Below, piece after piece: positions 37,405 through 48,801 of a DNA stretch of 64,000 nt; the first letter of the stretch is position 1; every line of letters starts with the position of its first letter. The stretch comes from Setoptus koraiensis (Eukaryota; Arthropoda), in contig CM106585.1 in NCBI GenBank assembly GCA_048013815.1, positions 20,832,001 through 20,896,000 on the forward strand, written 5' to 3'. A program made the translations under genes and the position numbers. The notes under the pieces were generated by a model. That model was given only the letters and a program-made list of their open reading frames with translations. It had not been told where the DNA came from and did not search any database.

Positions 37405-38013
37405 AGATTTGACTAAGAAGTGCCGGAAGTTGGAACAAATCAAATGTCATCTTGGTCAAGATGGCATGGCACAATTCAATGTTCGTTCAAGTACAGTTAT
37501 ATAAAATATAACTATAGTAAGCTGCGAAGTATCAATTCATTCATAAGTCATGTGAATGAGGATTTGGCTAGTGATTTTCTCTTTCGCATCCAACTTTTTT
37601 CTTTTTTCGAACAAGAAGAAAAGTTTTCTTTGGTACGTTGAACTGTCTATTCTTCTTCGCTGAATTGCTCCAGATCGAAAAATCCAAAAAGACTTGTACT
37701 TGTCACCATTAGTGTCCTCATAGGAAACTCAAGTTGACAAATGATTTCACGAATATTTTTATAGAGTTTACATTAACAAGTAGTAAGTGAAACATTTACT
37801 TTGATATAGATCGCGAATATTCACACGTGAATACATTCAAATGTCGCACGCAAAAAGATCCAGTCAGATGCTTCGTTGTTGTTTATCTATTCAGTCAGTG
37901 TTGTCAGTCTTTTAGATAGTACTCGATGAAACAAAAAAAAAATAATATCATATATTATCAGACATGATGAGAACATTGTCGCCATCATATTTATATGGAT
38001 AATTTCGGTCGAT
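37405..38013. other. Intergenic region
   Basis: AT-rich DNA with no supportable gene. It separates the small secreted protein gene from the next plus-strand gene. Confidence 0.45.
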
Positions 38014-38328
38014 ATGGGAAAGAAATGGAACGAACAAAAATATTATGAACGTATGCGTCAGGGCTATCAAGAGGAATTGAAACGTGATAAATGGTCACGA
38101 GATCTCTCAAAGTCTCTGAAGGGCAAAGGTAACATATTTGGACCATTGGGAAATGTTGTTGGATTATTTTTTGGATTTGCCTCACTAGGATTATATTTTA
38201 CAACAATCTGGTCATTTAATATGATTAAGGAAGAAAGAAATAAGAATCGCTTGGCAGAAGAGGCGGCTAAATTGGACGCCGAGATGTTACCATACATTCC
38301 TGGCAACAGCGACTTTAGTGATGAATAA
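38014..38328 (+). CDS. Small single-pass membrane protein, unrecognised
   Basis: A 104-codon frame. The first 45 residues are highly charged and helical (WNEQKYYERMRQGYQEELKRDKW). A glycine-rich hydrophobic helix follows at about 50-70 (VGLFFGFASLGLYFTTIW), then a charged, acid-ended tail (PGNSDFSDE). The layout suggests a small mitochondrial or ER membrane subunit, but no family was recognised. It is tail-to-tail with the large Ig receptor gene. Confidence 0.6.
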   Translation: MGKKWNEQKYYERMRQGYQEELKRDKWSRDLSKSLKGKGNIFGPLGNVVGLFFGFASLGLYFTTIWSFNMIKEERNKNRLAEEAAKLDAEMLPYIPGNSDFSDE

Positions 38329-38414
38329 TTAACTGCTTACACATGTGATACCAACTTTCTTTAGACAGTAAATAGAAGATTTAATATATTCAATAGATTG
38401 GAAAACACAGCGTA

Positions 38415-38420
38415 TTTATT
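38415..38420 (-). terminator. Candidate poly(A) signal of the Ig-receptor gene
   Basis: TTTATT on the plus strand (AATAAA on the minus), about 144 bases past the receptor stop codon at 38564. Confidence 0.45.
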
Positions 38421-38536
38421 TGTGACATTATTATCACTGAAAATTTATTATAACGTGAGATAACAAAACTAGAGGAACATTTCGTCGCTGATCACATACA
38501 CACAGTGTGACTGTGTCCATTATAGAAAAATACAAT

Positions 38537-38542
38537 AATAAA
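38537..38542 (+). terminator. Candidate poly(A) signal of the small membrane protein gene
   Basis: AATAAA about 210 bases after the stop at 38328. It lies beyond the opposite-strand signal at 38415, so the two 3' UTRs probably overlap. Confidence 0.4.
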
Positions 38543-38563
38543 ATGGATATTATATTATCACAG

Positions 38564-40344
38564 CTAGACTCTAGTAACAACTTCATCAATCACTTTATGC
38601 TTTCTATTTATGTGTGCGTTCTGATGGCCAGAGGCGAGCTGCTGAATCTTGGAACTCGAAAAATCCGATCCTGAATGCATCGATTTTCCTTTTGTTTCCT
38701 TGCTGCTCGAGCTAGTCTGGCCTGAGTTATCCATGCCAAACGATGATACAGAGGGCGATTTCTTGGCCATTCTCATGTGAGAGCTACTAGAGTTGTCAGT
38801 TGAGGACATTGGCGACGACTCATAATTGTAATCAGTAGGCAACGCATGGCCCGATGATTTGAATAGATCGGCGACACTATCCAAATCCAATCTATTTTGT
38901 GACGAATAATTCAATGGGTTGTTGCTCGATAATAGCAACGTGCTCGAAACACCGCTATCCTGTTGAACAAGACTCCCGACATTATTGTTGTTGCTGATAC
39001 TGGTGGATCTATCTGTTGGATATAAATAGAAATTGGGTTTATGGTTGCTACTTGTTTTATTGGTGTTTGAGCCATCTGATGCAATCTTGTCGATAAAATC
39101 CCTGGGCGCAGCCAATGTCAGACTATCGATACGTGTAATTCTATCACACTGATCGCTTTGTATTAGGGTCTTGAGGTTGTTGTCTTGGTGATTGTCATAT
39201 ATACTAGACGAAGTTGTGTTGCTTGCCAGTTCAGAGCGATTGAATACAGCTTGCTGCTGGAACATATCATCACTATTTGTATAAGTGTCCTGGTAGATAA
39301 CATCTGAATAGATGGGTTCCTCACTTTCATTCAAACTTTCCTGCTTTCTAATGAGATGTTGATTGATTGTTTGGTCGTAGGATTTTCTCGCGCCTTTCAT
39401 AGAGGCGGCCTTATCTAGAGCCGACTTTTTCTGATTGCTATTCGGAATTGACGTACGATTCAAACTTTGTAAGTAAGATTGCGGCTGTTGCCACTCTGGA
39501 TTAGCTGTTAGTTGCTGGTGTTGTTTCTGTTGAATTATCTGATGGAGTAGCCATTCTTCAGACTCAACAGCGCAAGAATTAGACTGTTTATGAAATAATT
39601 GATTGTTTTGATCTTTGCTAAAGTTGCTGTAGATCTGATACGATTGACCGTCTCGCTGCTGTTGCTGCTGTGACAATTGTTGCTGGCTCACTGACATGAG
39701 CGTTTTGGCGTTTATATTAATGAGAGTGCCATAATTCAACATGGAATCCAGAGAGGAGTTCTTTGGCCTAGATGATGTATAAGTAGTGTAGGGTTGCATT
39801 GTCGATTGATGATTTAAAGTCAGTTCTTTGCCATTTTGATACAGCTGCAACCGATGCTGACGACCATTTGGGTTTAGAGTTCTCTGCTTTTGTTGCAAAT
39901 GTTGATGTTGTGAAGGTATCAAAACTGAATTCGCATAATCATTTCTACTGCCGTTATCCTGACTGCGATCGCTCTTGTTTTTGAACGCCAAACAACCGCC
40001 AGATTTCGTAGAAGATAACGACGATCGTGGCGATAATCCTCCGTCTGGCGAGCGTGGCTTACAACTATGTTTAGATACTCTAAAGTAAATTACAATCAAA
40101 TAGACAATCCAAATGAGTGCTGCCAACACTATAATAATTATGGCTGTATTAATTAGAAAATGTTGAACCAGAACACTGTATCTCGATTGACCAACAGTGC
40201 TGCCGTCAGCCGATGGGTTACTGTCGTCGCCCATAAATGAAAATTTAGTTGTATTCATGAGTTGCGGTGGGAATTTAAGAATTTTCTCCGATATTATGTT
40301 GGCCGTCTGTATGGCTGCATCGGCCAATCCGTATCCTCTGTTAT
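38564..40344 (-). CDS. Ig receptor, last exon: membrane helix and cytoplasmic tail
   Basis: Starts after CTTTCCAG in phase 1. It encodes the stalk, the membrane helix and a Q/S/N-rich tail with candidate tyrosine motifs (EEPIYSDVIYQDTY) and a C-terminal VVTRV. Confidence 0.85.
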
Positions 40345-43300
40345 CTGGAAAGAAAAACAAGAATTGTTGGAAATTTGTCATACAAACTGTCATTTATCTG
40401 TAAACAAATCGGCTAAATGTAACCCAATATATTTCTATACTGATTTGTGTGGCTGAAAGACATTTTTCAAGCGACTTCATTAGCGACTTACTTTGTATAT
40501 ATTCCAAGTTGTGTCGGTCCAATCGACAGGATGTCAACAGACCCAAGTTGTCACGAATTACACACTTGTAATTGTTCAACTTATTGGAGTGCATGGAATC
40601 ATGAAGCATGATTGGCAGTATCACAGTCTGATGATAGTTATTATTATCATTTTGTATCAATTCATTTGGTTGCTTAATAGTTTGGCTGGTAGTATTTTTC
40701 GTTAGAATTTCATTCCCACTATACCAAGAGATCTCCACTGGTTGCCAATAGGAATAAATATCACAATTTAGATCAACTATTGAATAGTCAGTCCCACTGC
40801 TACGGTAATCCTTGCCTCGGGTCAATTGGCAAATGGGCGCGCCTAGGTATTTATTGGAAACAAACATTGAGATGTGACATATAAGTTAGAATGTGTCCTC
40901 AAAATGAGTGATTCTTTGATTCTAGTAGTAGCAGCCTTACCCTTCAATTGTAGATCGAACGATTCTCTCGCCTCGCCATGGATATTTATGGCTGAACAAG
41001 TATAGTTGCCCATGAGGGAAGATATCAATTTAACGCTGTTGAGGCCCCCTTTTAGCCTCTCTTGCTCCAATCTTATTTTGATCAAGTTCACTATGCTCAG
41101 AGTTTGCCCATCCGAGACAATATTGTGTTCCATATGATGAGAGTCACTGTAAGACAGAGCGGTTAGAAAATGGATTTGGTTGATGTGAGAATTGATGAGG
41201 TCATCCATTTAAATTCATGAGTTTTTTTCAATGAGAATTTGATAATAATGATTATATATTTGAAGCACTTACACATATTTCCATTCGTAGCGCGGCTCGG
41301 GATATCCCTTGGCCAGACATTCGATTGTGGACGGTATCACTTGAGGTTGGCCCTCTTCGAATTGTAACAAATTTGAAATTTCATTCAATTTTAACGGGTC
41401 ACCTTGGCTCAATCTCAGCGACCACGGGGAACCTGTTAGTTTTATGAGTTAAGCAAAGTTTGATAATACCAAGTTTGATTACATTGTATTATCAAGTCTG
41501 ATAGCGTGGATGTGTGAATATAAACAATTGTTCGTGCGATGTGTACTTACGTTCCACAAATATTCTTGTTTGTGATTGTTGATTAGATTGTTGGTTACCA
41601 GTAACAGTGTGATCTATGGCACATTTTATTGTCATTGTATCATCGTTTAAAAGATCCATAATTAATTTGTCCTGAATAACAAGCTCCGAAACACTATAAG
41701 CACTATCTGATGCGACATTGTTATCTAGATGATGCAATTCGTTGAAATTCATATTGTTGCTGTTGTCTATAGCATTAGGATTGTCGCCGTTAGAATCACT
41801 TTGCATGAATGTGGCCTGATTATGGCGCTTTACAACATTTCTACTCCAGTAAGACCAATATTTTCCTTTAGAATTCTTGACATATCTATCAATGGTTCTT
41901 ATTTGATACTCGTGCCTTTGAATGGTTCGCTTAATTGTTTGATATCTGTATTGGCCATTATTCACATTTATAATTGCTGAATGTTGATTAGTGACCAATG
42001 AATCGTACTCATGTCCAGCCCCATTTGGTAACCACAGATCCAATGCATCATCATTGATTGACCATACTATTCGACACAGTGGCTGACATTGTGCTCTACA
42101 TCGAAATACTTGCGTATTGCCACTCGACGATTTAATGAGATTAATTGTGGTGACAAATGGTAGGGGCGTCGTCAATTTTGGCGTCACTATAATATATAAT
42201 CAAGTGCAAAATTTGTTTGTTTTCGGTTGTTTGCATTAAATGAACAACATTATTAATTAAATGAAAAGTTACTTAGGTAAGTATAGCATATAAGTGTAGT
42301 TGACTATGTACATACCTCTTAGTTGAAGGTTGACTTCCGGTGCCATCATGTTCTCTTGCAGGAGTTGTTGGGGGTTATCGGGAACAGTGGCTCCATCTGC
42401 TATGGGCAGTATGTAGCATTTATAAGTGCCTGTGTTTTGTTGGACAAAGTCGTCTATTTTGTATTCACGAGCACCATCAGTGGGTATCATTTTATCATTA
42501 GTGAACCAGTAGACATAATAGTAATGTGATTTTGACTCCGACGTCTCGCCAACAGTAGCTTGCCTACTGGTATAGGAGGCGCCATGATTGCCATTTAATG
42601 TTGCATAATGTTTGCCTTTTTGTTGACGTTGTTGGTCGCTGATATCGTTGGTGGCATCATCATTATTGTCGCATTTCAAGCTAATTGAAGTGCCCTGCTC
42701 AACGACAAATATTCTCTCGTCGTCATTTGACTCACTGTCTGTCATGGTGTCACCTGAGGAGGAGTGTCTTACGTCATAATGGTCGAGTTTTTTCGAGCTC
42801 ACTATTCTCACAGTGGGCCTCTTGAGAACATCTATAAGTGGAAGTAGAGCGAGAGAGAGAGAGGATGCTTTGTTAAATCGAGTGCTGCCGTTGCTGTTGT
42901 TGTTGTTGATCATTTGTTGGAAATCATCTCGCCGGCTGGATAAACTTGTCTTGTCTCGCATTGTGTTGGCTCTCTGGCTTGCCAATTATTATATTATGTC
43001 ACACACTATTTTACTATTTTACCATTGTGCGTATGAAATTGTCATTAGGGGGTGAGTTCAATTTCACGCTCCAATGGCCAACATACAGATGGATAGGTGG
43101 CCGTAGCCTCGCTTTATTCAGCGCCACCAGCAAGGGCAGGCAAATTTGAATGAATGACTGTCATTTGTTGTGTCTAAGTGTCACCGAATTAAAGGACCGG
43201 TGATATAATTTAGCTGCGACTAGCTGCATGACTGGCTGGCAAGACAACGCGGGCCCATGTGCCAATAGTTTTGTCCACTTTAAAACGCGAAAAGTGACAC

Positions 43301-46300
43301 GCTAAACCAGCGTATTTAAGAGCGGCGTATTATTTCATTTTTTACGCTTCATTTGTGTATTTGGCGCCTCATAGCGACCAGCGCCAGAAATACGCCAAGC
43401 AAGCGCCAAGAATTTTGTCAAGCGAAACTCACTTTGTCAGTGAATACACTCGCTCTAAACGCTCAATATAGAGCTGTGCAATTTGGAGTATCATTTATAA
43501 CTATAGTCGCTATAGCTACTGATCATTAGCTCACAGCTCGGCCAATGGGTGTCGTGGGCCGCCAAGTAGCAAGTGGGCCAACTAAATAGTCGGCACAATT
43601 ACGTGACACTGACAGTCGCATTTCAGGTTTATCATGGTGGTCGTGTCCACCATAATGATAAACAATGTACACTAGGCGAGTTGCTTAGTGCCGATCGATT
43701 AAGCTGCAAACGCCATTTTATCAATGCCGATATTGATAAAATGATTGGCCCACAAATATACACCATGCGATAGGCGATATGTGCCAGATATGTGAGACCA
43801 CATATCTGGCCGGCGCGATATGTGCGCCGTATAATCTGAGATTGATGAGCTATGCTCTCATTTAAGCTCTACATACTCTCTACGGGCAGCTTGTTGTAAT
43901 GCCGGCCAGTAGTTGCCTATAAATATTACGCAGTAAGTATATTACGCAAGTAAGCAAGTCAAGTGAGTGAGACGATTGTTTAAATGAGTGTCGGCCCATC
44001 ATTGGTTGTCCAATTTAAATTGAACAACCAATGATGGGCACAATCACCAGCAGTGCCCTCTGTACTCCAAAGTGTGCGCCACATTAAGACGTATTTCGTA
44101 TGATCAGCACGACAAATCCCCGGCTTTTTGGCTCACTGGCAGCCAAACTGGTTGGCCCTCTACACGTTGCCAGTTGCCTGTGTTGTCTATATATCCTACG
44201 CTCTACAGTATATCTGGCAATTGTGGGCCGCAAGACAACGACAATCACTAGCCAGTTACATAACTGGCATAACTGGCATAACTGCCTCTCAGCTAAGCTC
44301 TCGTTATTAGACGCCAGTGGGCAGGCCACTGTTTAAAGTTGCGTAATAGCTGGCCAGACTATTACTTGATTGCTTTGCACGTGCCCATTGAATGTGATGA
44401 TGAAGTTGTCGTTGTGCATTGGTTGTTGTTGTTGTTGCCTGGCGCTGGCAGACAATGGGCACAGTCATACATTGCAACTACTGGTTGTTGGAGTATGGCC
44501 ACTGCAACGCAACTAGCAACAGTGGCGCCCTCTTTTCGGCACGAGCAACCATGGGCCACATGGCTCCAGCGGGCGATCATCATCGATCTAATGGACACAA
44601 TGGGTTGCGTGGGGGCCCACACTCAGTGTGCTGACGCTGCTATTTATGTATATATCGGTCGGGTGTGTGTGTATATAGCGTAAGATATTACGTAATATAT
44701 ATAAATACTGGCTGGTGGGCCGCTTGACGAGCTGCAAGTGGTCGCATGCATGCCAACATACCAAATATAACTGTGGCTTCGGTCCACTAGTCAGTCTCTC
44801 AAGTAGTTTACACTGGCTGGCTGGCTGGTCAGCGGCGCTGCCAGCTGGCGATGGGGCCAGCCAAAGCGTGAAACTCGGTGGCAAGCCGCGAGTTGGTGGC
44901 CCCAAAAGCCTCAGTGGGCCCCACAAGCCTCAGCGGGCCTCAGCGGGCCCCAATTGGGGGAGCTCGAGCAGACTCAGTGGGAGGCAGCGAGGACAGTTGT
45001 CAGCGGTTGAAGTTGCCAGAGCGGCGAGTGGGTGCAATGGGCCGAGTTGGGGCCAGAATTGAAATTGCAGATTGGGCACGGTGGCTGGCGCACAGCGAAG
45101 GGGCGCGGAGGCTCGAAGGCGCGTAGGCTCGAAGGCACGGAGGCGAAGAGAATTAGAAATTGCTGGCCACTGTAAATACAGTATGTTCGGCATGTGAGAG
45201 GACACAGCAGAGCGCGGACAGATATGCACACCAATAGGCTATACACACACACACACTATATACTTATACATCAAGCGGATATATATACAAATACACACAT
45301 ATATATATCCGACGGATATGTATAAATATACGGATATATGGCATCGAGCGAAGCGTGAATGTGTTGTTTATTCGGCGTGGTTCGCTAGCTCGGGGCAACA
45401 CCGACATCTAGCGACTAGCGCCAGTAGCCAGCCGGCGGTCGCTAGATGGTTGGCATAAACATTGAGCGCCGACGATTGTGTGTGTCATGATCATTATTTG
45501 GCACTGACCATTGGCCGCCCAAATCCATTCATGGCGAGCGGCCAGTTTATCGGCCAAAGCGAGTTTATAGAGGCCAAATAGAGCATAATCAAGACAACAA
45601 TCCACTAGTTATATCGTCAGGTCAGTCAGACTCTAACTGGCGCTCTAACGGGGGCTCAATTCGCACGAGCCAGCTCACAGTTGGCGCCACAGTTTGGCCA
45701 GCGGCCAGTTTTGCAGTTGACCAGTGCACCAGTGGTTCATCTATTGACACGTACGCGCCAGCGGAACGTGTCAAGTCGATTTAGTGCACGATGCCAATAT
45801 CTCACACGCCAGTGGCGCCCCCAGTTGCGTTTGTGTTTGTGTCGCTTGTAACAGCAACAACAACAAGCGAGGGGGCGCACAAACTGTCAACCATACTATA
45901 CTATTACGTAACAACTACAACTATCTAACTACACAAACGATAATGATGATGATTCGGCCCCCTCCTATAATCATATTGATCTCATCCGAGGCGCAACGTT
46001 ATCTCGCCGCTCAAAATATGCCCGTCTCATTGTGCGCACATTTGTTGTCTAGACTCTGGCGCGCACCAATCGCCACAAATAGCCTGCCCCCCCCCCAGCA
46101 AACAGCTGTTTGTGGCGCCCTCTAACTGACAGTTAGTAACTGTGCCACTGTCTGGCTGTCTAGCCAACCAGATCGAACAGGTAGTGGCGTGTTTCTGATC
46201 GATGGCCGGCAGAGATCGCCAGCATCGACAAGGCAGCAACAACTGGCATTGTAACAACTGTGGCTGTGAGAGGCGCCCCAATAAATTGCGACAATTGTGT

Positions 46301-48748
46301 GTCGATCTGTTGGTGCGATTTTTTGTCAGCCAAACAGACAAGCTCGGCCGCGAGTCGCGAGTTGCGAATTGCCAGTCGCAAATGCCAAAGTCAATTGTTT
46401 TTGTTTGTTTGTGTGCTGGCAACGACTTGTCGCAGCGACGATACGCTATTTGCACAAGATTTATTGATTTGGGCCCCACTTCGGATGGTCGCAGACACGA
46501 GCACGTAATTGATAGTTGGCTGCGATGAAAAATCAAACGCCGCTCACATCGATATCATCGACATCAACCGTGGGCCCCATTCTTTTTAACGGCAACAACG
46601 CGCCGGCCAACAGGCGGCCCCGTGAAATCGCTCACCTGTGCCCTCAATACAGTGCGACATCATTAATATCCGGCACAGTTCGTCCGGCGCCCGCAACTAG
46701 CTGACTGGCCCCACAAGCCTGTGTGACATTGTCATTAGTGGGCGCATAGTAATGAGCTGGCTCGGTGCCACCGTGCGAGTGCTTTTATCTGGGCCCGCAT
46801 CAATTGAGTCATAATGATCTCATTAGTTGTCTGTCGCTATTCATATTCATCGTTTCATTGCATGCGTTTGCGCCACCCACACATATAGCCAATGTCATAA
46901 TACACGCTCCATGCAATACTGTTAATAGACACTATTCACCTGTTCAGTGTCCAGTGTTCAGTGTTCAGTGTTCAGTGTTCAGTGTTCAGTGTTCAGTGTT
47001 CAGTGTCCAGTGTGTATGACATTGCACGCTGGACAGGTGAATACGCACGACATCATTGAATGGTGCGCCATCGCTGCAAGCTATCAATGACTTGACAGCA
47101 ATCAGCTGACACGGTGACGTGCAAAGCAACTTTGCCAAAGTTGTCACTGTCAGCTGATCAGTGGTCACTATTCATTCTGGCCGCTGGTGGCACAAACAAA
47201 CTTGCTCTGTGTTATGTGTGTCATGTGTGTTTATATCTCGACATAACCACTGTTTGATGACCAATGTTTGATGTCGATGACATAACGATGTTGAGTCACG
47301 CGCAAAACCAAAGACACGCTAAAAACTTTTGCGTGGCTTTGGTTTTATTATTATTATTATGGCGCCATCATTGCGTGTTGTCACCATTGTACTGTGTCCA
47401 TTTTCCGTTATTACATAATAACAAACTGAGCGTGTCAGCTGTTCGCTATAAAACACCTTGATGACACCGTTGATTTCACCGTGAACTCACTTTGCACCCG
47501 TATCATATTGTATGATTCATACGGGCCGTATGGCACACAATGATTGTGTCACAATGTGCCGTGTATGGGTGTAAAATATCATCAAATACCCCACAAATAC
47601 CCCCAGAATTGAGAATGTCTTCGAAGGGGGTATTTTCGAAATATCCGCATATACATATAGGTATTTGCAACATTTCGCCAGTGGTCACAACATTGTGACA
47701 ACACATTTTGTGGCCACAAAAGCCGCTTCTATCAACAATTGACAATTGTCGCACAAACAACGCGACAACATTGTGAGACATTGTGACTCACAATTTGTGA
47801 GGCCAACATGACGCAAGCGAGCCCGTCACTTTTGATTACAATTAAAACTGGAAGATTGCGCAAGCACACTGTCGTCGCACTGTCGCCTGTTACATAATAG
47901 CTGTTATTGCTGTTGAAACTGCACAATCGGTAGCATCCGTTGGTAATATAGATATAGAGATTGATTGTTGTTGCTGTTGCTGGCTTCAGCTTATGGCTGT
48001 TTGGCCATAATGGAGCTAAAAGCCAAAAGAGTTTATGGCGACCACAAAATGCGCTCGAAATCCGTTCTCGGGCACTGACAAACTATAAACTTGTGAGTTT
48101 GGTGGCAGCAACGGTGGCACAAGAAAGCAAACAATCGGTATAAACAAGAGACACTATTTATACATTTGTGTGCCGTGTCTCGCGCGACCAGTTTGGGGCC
48201 CAACGCCAAAACGCTGGCGCGCGTAAGTCACTTAAACCAGTGGTGTGGTCGCGGGCCCAAAGTTGACAGAGCTGACGCACACACAAACGCACGGCGCCCC
48301 AAATCATCGGCTATCAATTGTATGTGATAACAAACACGTTGCTGCAACATTGGCACTTTGTACATGTTGTGTAACTGCGTGTATTGTTGTTATTGTTATT
48401 ATTATTATTATTATTATGTAACGGCACACCGCTGTACATTACATATAGCGATATAACAAAGCAGATATAGACAGGAAAACACGTCGTAAATAATGTGGCA
48501 TGGGCAGTTTGTGTAGAGCGGCGGATAATTGGAAGGAATCATCATTAAATGGTCGCTGTGCGTTTGATGAGTGGGCGCTCTTTTTGCTGACCCAAACACA
48601 ATGTCGGCCAACAAAATTGTGTCCGTTGTCAGGCATTTGTTCGGGCATTGTCAATGGGCGAGCAAATTGTCAAAGAGTCAGCAGCTCGATGGCGGCTCGA
48701 ATTATGCAACTGCCCGTTTCGCTTGCACCCCGCTTAACTAACAACCGC

Positions 48749-48801
<53 letters not shown>

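Noticed and set aside
45784-46536. Several overlapping 80-170-codon frames on both strands at 45.8-46.5 kb
   Set aside because: They overlap each other in conflicting frames with no domains and no splice continuity with the receptor exons.
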